Positions 9,128-18,500 of a DNA stretch of 64,000 nucleotides are shown piece after piece (positions within the stretch are counted from its first letter, which is position 1; every line of letters begins with the position of its first letter). A model generated the notes under the pieces. The model was not told the DNA's origin. It made no database searches and worked only from the letters and a program-made list of their open reading frames with translations. The stretch lies in NCBI RefSeq assembly GCF_016757215.1, contig NZ_JAESIY010000012.1, positions 62,001 to 126,000 on the forward strand, in the 5' to 3' direction. The position numbers and the translations under genes were made by a program. Source of the stretch: Fulvivirga sediminis. Lineage in GTDB: Bacteria > Bacteroidota > Bacteroidia > Cytophagales > Cyclobacteriaceae.

Positions 9128-9142
9128 ATCCTGGCTGGCCTT
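9108..9142. terminator. Hairpin over the stop codon, shared by convergent genes
   Basis: AAGGCCAGC (9108-9116) and GCTGGCCTT (9134-9142) pair perfectly over nine bases, with the TAA stop of the DUF3352 gene in the 17-base loop. The next gene converges from the other strand and ends at 9172. T-runs are weak on both sides, so it may be a bidirectional terminator or simply an RNA-stabilising stem. Confidence 0.55.
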
Positions 9143-9171
9143 AAATAAATAATTGACAAATAATGCTTTAA

Positions 9172-10098
9172 TTAGGTCTTATCTCCTTTTCTGGAAATAG
9201 ACTCTGCTTCTATAAAGATTCTCCTTATTTCCGGATGACTGGTTTTTATTTTCTTTTCCAGCTCATCTATACATGTTTCTATCTGCTCCGCAGACAGCTG
9301 CTTACTAAACTGTACATTTACTGCCAGCAATACTTCAGATGGACCAAAGTGCATGGTTAAAGGGTCTTCTATTCTCAGCACCCTTGGATTTTCTTCAAAA
9401 ATATGTTTAATACTTTCTATAACCACCGCACTAGCACCCTCACCTACCAGAAGTCCTTTACTTTCCGACACTAAAAATATAGCTACTAACGTTAGTATTA
9501 CACCTATTATTATTGATGCAATACCATCAAACATAGGATTTTGATATGTATGCCCTAAAAACACGCCAAAAAAAGCCACTATTATACCTAACAAAGCAGC
9601 AGAGTCTTCCAGAATAATTACAAAAATGGAAGGATCTTTACTATTCCTCAACCTGGTAAAGAAGCTGAATTTGGATTTCTTTTTAAGAAAATTCTTCATA
9701 GCTATTACCCAAGAGGTGCCTTCAAACAAAAAGGCCATACCCAGCACTGCATAATTCCAGGTTGGATCAGACTGCTCCGTGGGTTGCCCAAAGTGATGTA
9801 TACCCTCATATAAAGACATTCCCCCTCCTATGGCAAACAATAATATTGCTACTATTAATGACCAAAAATATAATTCCTTGCCATAACCAAATGGGTGCTG
9901 CTTATCTGCGGGCTTTTTACTCTTGCTTAGGCCCAGTAATATTAAAAGTTGATTGCCAGTATCCACTACTGAGTGAATACCTTCAGAAATCATAGCCGAA
10001 CTCCCAGTAAAAGCGGCTGCTATAAATTTTGTAATTGCAATTAATAAATTGGCAACCAATGCACCATAAATCGGTAACTTTGAGGATTCAGTGTTCAT
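9172..10098 (-). CDS. Cation diffusion facilitator (CDF) metal transporter, ZnT9-like
   Basis: 308 residues, normal for CDF proteins. Six membrane segments are visible between residues about 10 and 215. The metal-site motif in TM2 is HSVVD (in SEGIHSVVDTGNQ), and TM5 has EDSAALLG, the pattern of the SLC30A9/ZnT9-like branch rather than the FieF/YiiP branch. A basic loop (KNFLKKKSKFSF) and a C-terminal cytoplasmic domain (about 220-305) with an alternating strand/helix pattern follow. It should export Zn2+, Mn2+ or a similar divalent ion in exchange for protons; the exact ion cannot be read from sequence. It is convergent with the upstream DUF3352 gene and has no operon partner. Confidence 0.9.
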   Translation of the reverse strand: MNTESSKLPIYGALVANLLIAITKFIAAAFTGSSAMISEGIHSVVDTGNQLLILLGLSKSKKPADKQHPFGYGKELYFWSLIVAILLFAIGGGMSLYEGIHHFGQPTEQSDPTWNYAVLGMAFLFEGTSWVIAMKNFLKKKSKFSFFTRLRNSKDPSIFVIILEDSAALLGIIVAFFGVFLGHTYQNPMFDGIASIIIGVILTLVAIFLVSESKGLLVGEGASAVVIESIKHIFEENPRVLRIEDPLTMHFGPSEVLLAVNVQFSKQLSAEQIETCIDELEKKIKTSHPEIRRIFIEAESISRKGDKT

Positions 10099-10192
10099 GT
10101 ACTGTATTTGAGGTGAATTCTATTCTTCTAATATGTTTTAATTAACCTCAATTAACAGATTTCGTTTAAAAAAGGTAGAAAAACTAATAAAA

Positions 10193-10444
10193 ATGGACTG
10201 CATTTCTAAGAAAAGATGTTACGACACCCCGGAGCAGGCTGAAGATGCATTACTCGGATCTCACATTCGGTACAACCATTCTAAAAACAGTGGCCCTATT
10301 AATTATTATAAATGTGAGCATTGTGGCTGCTATCACCTCACGTCTCAGGGTGAAACAAATAGCGCCCTTACATCAAAAAATAATAAAAGTAAGATAAAGC
10401 TCGCTCAGGAAGCTAGTTATTGGGAAGATAAATTCAGGAGATAA
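10193..10444 (+). CDS. Small zinc-ribbon-like protein
   Basis: 83 residues. A CEHCGCYHLTS motif, with another Cys and His upstream (CISKKRCYDT, SHIRYNH), suggests a zinc-binding knuckle like the small proteins with 'YKCPHCGGWHLT' found in Bacteroidota and phages. The C-terminal third is charged and probably helical. It is divergent from the CDF transporter (94 bases between starts) and convergent with the DoxX gene. Nucleic-acid binding is possible but not shown. Confidence 0.7.
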   Translation: MDCISKKRCYDTPEQAEDALLGSHIRYNHSKNSGPINYYKCEHCGCYHLTSQGETNSALTSKNNKSKIKLAQEASYWEDKFRR

Positions 10445-10461
10445 AAGTTAACTCAAGTTAA

Positions 10462-10806
10462 TTAAGTGTACTGAAAGGCCCAATAGATCAATAAAAGCTG
10501 TAAGGGTAATCTAATAATCAGTAGCCATTTCGGAATGCGTTTAAACTTTTCAGACCTCAGCATATAGAAATGTACCGGCAGGAAAGCTATCAACATCAGC
10601 ATAATGAGCCATGCTGATATGCTCTTCGTTTCTTCAAACAGCAACCCTGCTCCAAGCACTATTTCTGCCACGCCACTGATATAGACTAACAAAAGCTTTT
10701 TAGAAAAATATGGCGGAATAATACTCACATACATCTTAGGCTTAACAAAGTGAAAAACACCCGCAGCCATGTATACCATCGCCATTATATATATCCCTAT
10801 CTGCAT
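10462..10806 (-). CDS. DoxX-like small membrane protein
   Basis: 114 residues with four hydrophobic segments. The start (MAMVYMAAGVFHFVKPKMY) and the GVAEIVLGAGLL motif are typical of the DoxX/MauE-like family, four-helix proteins associated with quinone or redox functions. It is divergent from the aldo/keto reductase (147 bases between starts), so the two could share a regulatory region. Confidence 0.8.
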   Translation of the reverse strand: MQIGIYIMAMVYMAAGVFHFVKPKMYVSIIPPYFSKKLLLVYISGVAEIVLGAGLLFEETKSISAWLIMLMLIAFLPVHFYMLRSEKFKRIPKWLLIIRLPLQLLLIYWAFQYT

Positions 10807-10953
10807 AATTTCCTTTTTTCAATTCTATTATTCTTAAGCCACTTACTTAATAAGTCAAACCATCATTTGTACTTAAGGTTTAGCCGTTTAGGAACATTTC
10901 ATTGATTGACCCCGTTTTATTAACAAAGCAATTCAAAATTAAACCATTTTAAT

Positions 10954-11904
10954 ATGAATACTTTAGCATTTAAAAACGGAGATCAGATGCCGGCATTAGG
11001 TTTAGGTACGTGGAAATCTGAACCAGGCAAAGTAAAAATGGCGGTATATGAAGCTATTAAGGCAGGTTATAGACATATAGACTGCGCTCCAATTTATGGA
11101 AATGAACCAGAAGTAGGAGAAGGAATAAAGCAAGCAATAGAAGAAGGAATTATTTCAAGAAAAGAATTATGGATTACGTCCAAACTATGGAATGACAGCC
11201 ATAAGCAAGAAGACGTCATTCCTTCTTTAAAAAAGAGCCTTCTTGACTTACAATTAACTTATTTAGACCTCTATCTAATTCATTGGCCCGTAGTTTTAAA
11301 AAAAGGCACGAAATATCCCAGTTCCGCTGATGATTTCCTGAGCACGAATAGTGTACCCTTAACAGAAACATGGCAAGGAATGGAAAAGGCTCAAAGAGAA
11401 GGCTTAGCTAATCATATTGGGGTTTCCAATTTTAATATTGATAAAATAAAAAATATTATTAACGATTGTAAAATAAACCCAGAGCTCAATCAGGTAGAAA
11501 TGCATCCTTTTCTACCACAGCAGGAGCTCTGTGATTACTGCATGACTCATCGCATTAATGTAACAGCCTACTCTCCATTAGGATCAGGAGATAGACCAGA
11601 CAAAATGAAACAAGACAATGAGCCAATACTTATGGACAATGAGGTAATCAACAGTATAGCTGCTAATCATAAGCATACTCCGGCTCAAATATTAATTGCC
11701 TGGGCCTTACATAGAGGAACGGCTGTAATACCTAAATCCACTAATAAAGAGCGAATAAGACAAAACTATGAGGCCTCATTCATCAAACTTACGCAAGCAG
11801 ATATGAATGAAATTGATCAATTAGATTATGAATATCGATTTGTAACTGGAGAAGCCTGGGAGATGGAAGGCAATAGCTACGTAGCTAAAAAATTCTGGGA
11901 CTAA
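10954..11904 (+). CDS. Aldo/keto reductase
   Basis: 316 residues, full length for the AKR superfamily. The catalytic tetrad is visible: Asp in GYRHIDCAPIYGNE, Tyr in the same stretch, Lys in WITSKLWN and His in LYLIHWP. The NADP-binding end has IPKSTNKERIRQN. The sequence resembles the AKR1A/AKR2 type, which reduce aldehydes to alcohols with NADPH in the cytoplasm. The bacteriophytochrome starts only 100 bases downstream with no terminator seen, so read-through is possible but a functional link is not implied. Confidence 0.92.
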   Translation: MNTLAFKNGDQMPALGLGTWKSEPGKVKMAVYEAIKAGYRHIDCAPIYGNEPEVGEGIKQAIEEGIISRKELWITSKLWNDSHKQEDVIPSLKKSLLDLQLTYLDLYLIHWPVVLKKGTKYPSSADDFLSTNSVPLTETWQGMEKAQREGLANHIGVSNFNIDKIKNIINDCKINPELNQVEMHPFLPQQELCDYCMTHRINVTAYSPLGSGDRPDKMKQDNEPILMDNEVINSIAANHKHTPAQILIAWALHRGTAVIPKSTNKERIRQNYEASFIKLTQADMNEIDQLDYEYRFVTGEAWEMEGNSYVAKKFWD

Positions 11905-12003
11905 TTTATATTTATCTTGTTTGTTAATATAATTCAATAGATAGGTATATTTACACTACTAATATTGGCTATCTTATTTACTTTCACATATATTAGCAAA
12001 CTT

Positions 12004-14220
12004 ATGACTGATAGTACATTACCGAGCCTGCAAAACTGCGAAAAAGAACCTATTCACATTATAGGAAAAATACAAAATATAGGTTTTTTTCTTGTGTTGA
12101 AGCAGAAAGGGTGTAAAATTATACAAGCCAGTAAAAATGTAGATAAGTTTCTAAATATAAATTATAAAGACATCATTGGGAAGTCAATCTCTGACATTCA
12201 TATAGATGGTCTACCCGAGGTGGTTAGCACTTTACACCTTTCTCAGCCTCATCCCAATACCCTTATACTGCCTAACCAAGAAAGTTTTAACCTTCTAATT
12301 CACTCTTGGGAAGATAATTACATCATGGAATTTGAGCCTCAAACCATGGATAGTACTGACTATGATATGCAGTATTTTCTTGGGGCTGCCATGAGTAAAA
12401 TTCATAACAGCGCCAATGTACAGAGCCTTCTATATCAAACCGCTGAAGAAATAAAAAAAACCACCGGCTATGACAGAGTGATGATTTATAAATTTCACTC
12501 AGATTGGCATGGAGAAGTAGTATCAGAAGCTAAAGAGGATGACATGGAATCTTACCATGGTCTGCACTATCCAGCTTCAGATATCCCTGCACAGGCCAGA
12601 AAATTATTTAAGACTAACCCCGTTAGGTTTATACATGATGTAGAATCTGAACCTACCGAACTGTATCCGAGTATACCTGAAGGCGAGAATAAACCGACAG
12701 ACCTATCGTTATCATCTTTAAGAAGCTCCTCCCCTATACATATTCAGTACCTTAAAAATATGGGAGTTGGAGCATCTCTAACCATCAGCTTACTTATCAA
12801 TGACAAGTTATGGGGCATGATTGCTTGCCATCATAAATCCCCGAAATTCATTGATTTCAAGTTAAGACAGACCTGTCAGTTTATGGGGCAGTTGTTCTCA
12901 TCTGCATTACAACTGCACCTGATGGATAAAGAGAACGAAGAGCTTGAAAAGAGTAGAGAGATTGGCTCATTGCTCGCCGGATGGACGCTTAGAGAATATA
13001 GTATTATTGATGGTCTTACCACACATAAGCATAAACTTCATGAGCTAATAGATTGCTCTGGGGCGGCTATTTTTGCTGAAAATAAGATATGCAGAATGGG
13101 CAATGCCCCTGCTGAAGAACATATTAAAGATCTTGTAGAATGGCTAAACGAAAACCAGAAGGAAGACATTTTAATTACCGATGAGCTTTCATATCGATAC
13201 CCAAAAGCTTTAGAATACAAAGAATTAGCTGCCGGTCTCATCTCTGCCAGGTTATCATCCGGACTTGGGGAATACCTCTTGTGGTTCAAACCAGAGGCCT
13301 TACAAACCATTTATTGGGGTGGCAACCCTGATAAAGCGGTAAACCTTGAAGGAAATGGATCTTTTGCCTCCATTTCTCCAAGGCAGTCATTTGAAAAATG
13401 GGCTCAGGTAATGGAAAACAAGTCTGACCCTTGGACCAATGCCAACATAAGTGCAGTTGTAAAGCTCAGAGAAGATGTGCTTCAGGTAATTATTAAAAAA
13501 GCCAATGAAATAAGAAAACTGCATGATCAGCTGGAAGAAGCCTACAAAGAGCTTGATGCTTTCAGCTACACCGTATCTCATGACCTGAGAACACCACTCA
13601 CTGCTGTAAAAGTTTACTCTGAAATTTTGCTTGAAGATAGAGGTGATCTTTTTGATGATTCCGCCAAGGACATGGTAGGAAAAATAATAAAAAATGCAGA
13701 TCGTATGACAGATCTAATAAAAGCCGTACTTCATTACTCTAAAATAGGCAAAATAGAGACTACCTTTACCACTGTTAAAGTAGATGGCCTCATATCTCAG
13801 GTAATGGATGATTTAAAAACTTCGTACAAAGAACAGGTTATTGAATTTAAAGTGGGTTCATTACCTGACATTTATGGAGATGAAATCATGGTAGGCCAAG
13901 TATTTAGTAATTTATTATCTAATGCGGTGAAATACTCCAAAAAGAAGCCCAAGTCTATAGTAGAAATTAATGGAGAAGAAAAACCGGAAGAGGTGATTTA
14001 CATCATTTCTGATAATGGGATTGGCATAGATATGCAACATATTGGTAAGGTTTTTCAAATATTCTCCCGACTTACAGATGAAGAAGGCTATGAGGGGCAT
14101 GGTGTGGGAATGACCATAGTAAAAAGAATTATGGATAAACATCAAGGTAAAATATGGATAGAAAGCCTACCCAATGAAGGATCTACTTTTTATATATCGT
14201 TTCCTAAAAAATTAGCTTGA
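12004..14220 (+). CDS. bphP: Bacteriophytochrome sensor histidine kinase
   Basis: 738 residues from ATG 12004; a TTG at 11965 would add 13 residues without homology. The domain order is PAS_2 (about 12-115), GAF (130-310), PHY (325-500), HisKA (515-580) and HATPase_c (625-738). The biliverdin-attachment Cys is residue 12, in the classic context NCEKEPIHIIGKIQ. The GAF domain has the PASDIPAQAR signature and IACHH, the chromophore-facing His. The PHY tongue has PRQSF near residue 459. The phospho-acceptor His is in YTVSHDLRTPL (about 525), and the ATP lid has NLLSNAVKYS and GHGVGMTI. All key residues are present, so it should be a red/far-red-sensing kinase. It is followed 19 bases later by a receiver gene and then by the chromophore-making enzyme. 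Confidence 0.96.
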   Translation: MTDSTLPSLQNCEKEPIHIIGKIQNIGFFLVLKQKGCKIIQASKNVDKFLNINYKDIIGKSISDIHIDGLPEVVSTLHLSQPHPNTLILPNQESFNLLIHSWEDNYIMEFEPQTMDSTDYDMQYFLGAAMSKIHNSANVQSLLYQTAEEIKKTTGYDRVMIYKFHSDWHGEVVSEAKEDDMESYHGLHYPASDIPAQARKLFKTNPVRFIHDVESEPTELYPSIPEGENKPTDLSLSSLRSSSPIHIQYLKNMGVGASLTISLLINDKLWGMIACHHKSPKFIDFKLRQTCQFMGQLFSSALQLHLMDKENEELEKSREIGSLLAGWTLREYSIIDGLTTHKHKLHELIDCSGAAIFAENKICRMGNAPAEEHIKDLVEWLNENQKEDILITDELSYRYPKALEYKELAAGLISARLSSGLGEYLLWFKPEALQTIYWGGNPDKAVNLEGNGSFASISPRQSFEKWAQVMENKSDPWTNANISAVVKLREDVLQVIIKKANEIRKLHDQLEEAYKELDAFSYTVSHDLRTPLTAVKVYSEILLEDRGDLFDDSAKDMVGKIIKNADRMTDLIKAVLHYSKIGKIETTFTTVKVDGLISQVMDDLKTSYKEQVIEFKVGSLPDIYGDEIMVGQVFSNLLSNAVKYSKKKPKSIVEINGEEKPEEVIYIISDNGIGIDMQHIGKVFQIFSRLTDEEGYEGHGVGMTIVKRIMDKHQGKIWIESLPNEGSTFYISFPKKLA

Positions 14221-14239
14221 TAAATAGTTTGTAAATAGA

Positions 14240-14605
14240 ATGAATAAAGAGGAGGAGATACTAAGCATTGCAGTGTGTGATGATGACAGAGACACCTGCG
14301 ATCTCATCAAACTAATAGGCGAACAGCAAGGGTATAATGTATACCCATGCCTGACCCCTTCTGAGTTTAAAAACAAAGCCACAGACCATGACATCCATGT
14401 TATATTTATGGATATCAACTGGGGATTGGCTGATGGTGTAAAAATGGCTAACGAACTAAAATCTGACTATAAGGTATATGCCTTATCAGGAGCTCATAAT
14501 ATTAGCCAGATAGCTACAGAGCATGAATGGGATGGCTTTATAGAAAAGCCATTTTCATTAAAATATCTTCGAGAACTACTTAATAATTTGTCAGAAAACC
14601 TATGA
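14240..14605 (+). CDS. Single-domain response regulator of the phytochrome operon
   Basis: 121 residues, one receiver domain only. It has acidic residues CDDDRD, the phospho-acceptor Asp in IFMDINWG, the switch Ser in ALSGAH and the conserved Lys in EKPF. It lies between bphP and bphO: 19 bases after bphP, and its stop codon overlaps the start of bphO (ATGA). This makes it the natural phosphate acceptor of the phytochrome kinase. With no output domain, the downstream target is elsewhere. Confidence 0.92.
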   Translation: MNKEEEILSIAVCDDDRDTCDLIKLIGEQQGYNVYPCLTPSEFKNKATDHDIHVIFMDINWGLADGVKMANELKSDYKVYALSGAHNISQIATEHEWDGFIEKPFSLKYLRELLNNLSENL

Positions 14606-15177
14606 TTGCTGAACTTCTGAAAAATGAAACTGCAGAGCTGCACAAGCTATCTGAGAAGAACAATTATTTCCGTGAAATATATAACTCAACTCTTACATTG
14701 CAGCAATATGAAACAATGCTTATTAGAAATTACTGGCTTAATTTGAATGTAGAGCAAGCGGCCCAAAACATTAGCGAAGTAGAGAGCCTCTCTACCTTAG
14801 AGCTAGCTAAAAGAAAAAAAGCCCATCTAATAGTAAAAGATTTGAATAATCTGGACAGCCCGTCTATTGACTTACCAGAAGAATCTTTTCCTGAGCTTAA
14901 TAGTGCGGAAATTATGGGCGCTCTGTATGTAACCGAAGGGTCTACACTCGGAGGAAATATTATACTAAAAAACCTTATGAAAAATAAGGCTTTTGACGGC
15001 AAAAACATCTTCAACTTCCTTTCTTATTACGGTGAAAACACAAGCTCTTACTGGAAAGTTTTTTTAGAGACATTGATTCTATACCATTCAAAGAATAGGG
15101 ATAAAGAAGATGATATTATTAATGGGGCAAAAAAGGCATTTGAGTACTTTATAACACTTTCGCACCAGCTTAACTAA
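14602..15177 (+). CDS. bphO: Heme oxygenase (biliverdin-producing, BphO type)
   Basis: 191 residues, usual size. It has the proximal heme-ligand His in the LKNETAELHKLSE helix and the distal-helix motif GALYVTEGSTLGGNII. It should open heme to biliverdin, CO and iron, supplying the chromophore of the phytochrome two genes upstream; bacterial phytochromes are commonly encoded next to such an enzyme. The start codon ATG 14602 overlaps the stop of the receiver gene, indicating translational coupling. Its 3' end overlaps by eight bases the end of a receiver gene on the other strand. Confidence 0.93.
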   Translation: MIAELLKNETAELHKLSEKNNYFREIYNSTLTLQQYETMLIRNYWLNLNVEQAAQNISEVESLSTLELAKRKKAHLIVKDLNNLDSPSIDLPEESFPELNSAEIMGALYVTEGSTLGGNIILKNLMKNKAFDGKNIFNFLSYYGENTSSYWKVFLETLILYHSKNRDKEDDIINGAKKAFEYFITLSHQLN

Positions 15178-15526
15178 GAATAGAAGAAATATAATCTTTT
15201 AAATTTTTCACTGAAAAAGGCTTTCGGATTACTCCGTCTGCCTTCACCTTCTCTGCTATCCTCTCTATTTCATCGTTGGCAGAAAACAGCACAACAGGTA
15301 CGGATTGAGTGCTACCTTCTTTTCTCAAGAGGTTCACGGCCTGCTCTCCGCCTATATCTGGTATCCATAAATCCATTAGTATAAGATCAGGATTAAGCTC
15401 TGTTACCAGCTCTACAATGTTCATTACATGAGGTGATGTTTTCACATTATAGTCTTTGTTGAGAATAAAAGTACATAGTTCTAATATATCTTTATCATCA
15501 TCACAGATCAAAACCGTTTTCTTCAT
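15170..15526 (-). CDS. Single-domain response regulator paired with the CheB/CheR kinase
   Basis: 118 residues, receiver only. It has acidic pocket LICDDDKD, the phospho-acceptor in LILMDLWIPDIGGE, the switch Ser in LFSAND and Lys in RKPF. It starts 18 bases after the end of the giant kinase on the same strand, so the two form an operon. It is a close paralogue of the receiver at 27289 (shared MDLWIPD[IL]GGE and SAN[DN]EI), which sits by the other CheB/CheR kinase. Its end overlaps bphO by eight bases. Confidence 0.92.
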   Translation of the reverse strand: MKKTVLICDDDKDILELCTFILNKDYNVKTSPHVMNIVELVTELNPDLILMDLWIPDIGGEQAVNLLRKEGSTQSVPVVLFSANDEIERIAEKVKADGVIRKPFSVKNLKDYISSILS

Positions 15527-15544
15527 GTATATAGCGCTTAATAA

Positions 15545-18500
15545 TTAAACAATTGGTAATTCTATAAAAAATTCGCTTCCTTCACCCTCTTTACTTTTCA
15601 CCCCAATAGTGCCCTCATGAGCTTCTATTATTTGTTTAGAAATATACAGCCCGATTCCCAAACCTGATGAAAAATCTTCCTTTTCCTGCACCCTGTAAAA
15701 CCTTTCAAAAATCTTTGACTGGTACTGCGGTGGTATTCCATTGCCAAAATCCGTGACTTTAAAGCACACCTTACCTTCATTGACCGATGTGGCTATAAGT
15801 ACCTTATTAGCATTGGATGAGTATTTAATGGCATTACTTATCAGGTTAACCATAACCTGCTCCAGCTTCTCTCCATTTCCTCTTACCTTTACATTTGTTT
15901 TATCACCTTTAAATATGACATCATGCTGATTTGAAAGTGGTGTAGAAATATCAGTAGCATTCACCACTACCTGATCAAAATCCACTTCAGATAGCTCAAA
16001 ATGAAGCTTACCTGTCTGTATCCTAGTCACATCCAGAAGATCTCCTACTAAAGAACTTAGCCTCTTCATACCTACCAAAGCCTTTTCTGAATAAGTTCTT
16101 ACAGTGCTTAGCTCTACTTCCTCATCAATAAGTAGCTCCTTTAAAAGCTCCATATATGCCTTGGCTGTAGTAAGAGGAGTTTTTAATTCATGACTAGCAA
16201 TACCCATGAACTCATCTTTCTTCTGCTCTATAGTTTTTTGCTCATGAATATCAGTGGCTGTGCATATCCACACCCGTATACTTCCATCTCTTTTTAGTAA
16301 TGGCGTGATCCTTACCAGGTGCCAATGGTAATTTTGGTTACTGTCATACAATCGATATTGAATAGTATATTCTATCTGTTTATCAATCGCCTCTTTCCAG
16401 GTTTTTTTAACTTTTTCTAAGTCTTCTGCATAAATACATTCATCCAAATCAACATTACTGTAATCCTCTCCTTTTACATCGAGATAAGTTTTTAGCGTAT
16501 AATTCATATACGCAATGTGTCCTTTATGGTCTATAGTCCATATTTTTTGAGGCATGGACTCGGCCAGTGTTTTAAAGAACTTGGCACTATCTTCAGCTAC
16601 CTTTCTATTCCTTACGGGCTCTGATACATCTACTCCATAAATAACTATATCAGGCCTAGAACTATCCTCTGAAGCCAGAGGTGCAAAAGAAAAATTAAAG
16701 TATCTGGATTTTTTATTATCTTTTTTAGCAGGATTAAGATTATATTCTACCTCCTTCATATGAAATGCCTTTCCTGTCTCCTGCACCTCATTAATAGCCC
16801 CCATGAATCCTAACTTCATAAACTCTGCGTTGGCATTGTTCATGGATCTACCTTCTAGCTTCTTATTAGAAAATAGGTTTTGATAACTAGGATTAACGTA
16901 TTCAAATATTAGAGCATCTCCCGTAATTACTGCTATTAAATCAGGTGAAGCCATGGCTATTTGCTCCATCATCTGCTTTTGGCGAGTGAGTTTTTGAGAA
17001 GCCACTCTCAGATCTACATAAGCATTTTCCAGTTCCTCATTAGTGGCTTGTAGCTCTTCATTAGAGGTTTCCAACTCCTCATTAGAGGCCTGCAGCTCCT
17101 CATTAGAAGATTGTAGCTCTTCATTTAAAGCCTGCAGCTCCTCATTAGTAGTTTCAAGCTCTTGCACCAAAGTATTCATATGCTGCTTATTGCTAATCAG
17201 CTCATACTCAAGCTCCTGCATATGCTGAACGTTCATATGAGCATCTTCCAGTTCCTCACTGGTAGATGCGAAGAAAGGCTCCACAATATCAAAAGACTCA
17301 AATATTACCATGAAGTAAGGGTGACCGGGTTTTGAATATATCAAAGGTTTTACTATCAGCCTGGCCAAATGCTTCTGATCTCCAATGCTATACCTACGCA
17401 CTTCACCCCTGGCTATTTTCATAGACTTAATAGCCTCGGTCACCAAAGCACGAGCAACTATTTGCAAATCTTCAGTAATCAGCCTTAACAGGTTCATATT
17501 AGCTAAACCTGGTCTGATCTTAAGAAATTCATTAGTATCGCCTGATATCTCAATGATATCCATATTTTCATCTATAATCACGTATGGACTTTCATAAGTG
17601 TTATAAACGGTCTCTTTCACCATTTCATGAATAGAAAGAGATTCATTTTTCAGATTCCTAGTAGCTGATATTTTCTTATCTACACTGAGAGGCTTAGTGC
17701 TGGGGAGTTTGAGTGGCTTTAAAGAGGTACGCTCTTTTCGTGAGAATATGCGATATTTGGCATTAACAGTACTGAAAATATTTTTATAATTTCCGACCGT
17801 CTCTGACTTACCTAAGAATAAAAGTCCATCGGGTAAGAGTGCATATTGAAATATTGGAAATATATGATTTTGAAGTCTTTGATTGAAATAAATAAACAGA
17901 TTCCTACAGCTTACCAAATCTAATCTTAAAAATGGTGGGTTACTGGTAATATCGTGCTTTGTATATAATATTGATTGTTTAATATCTCTAACGAGCTCAT
18001 AATTCTCACCTGATTTTTCAAAATATTTGTTAATTAGCTTCTCAGGTAAATTCTCCAGCTTTTCTTTTGAATATATCCCTGATCGAGCGTCCTTCAAGGC
18101 ATTAGCATTAATATCTGTCGCAAAAATCTGCAATTTAATATCATAGCGATTAGTTTGTATGAGTATTTCATTAATCATTATAGCCAGGCTTACACTCTCC
18201 TCTCCTGTGGCACAGCCAGGCACCCATACTCTAAAACGTTCTCGCTTATCCTTAGTTTTTATTCGTTCTTCAATCTCCTGCTCTAGCATTTTAAATGCTT
18301 CGGCATCTCTAAAGAAGGAAGTTACACCTATCAATAAATACTTAAAAAACTCTTCTAGTTCGTCCTCATTATTCCTAATATAGTTAAGATATTTCTCTAC
18401 ACTCGAGAAGCCCTTATCATGAAGCCTTTTCTCCAGCCTTCTTACTATAGTAGACTCCTTATAATTACTAAAATCAGTTCCAATTTTAGCCTCAAGCAGA

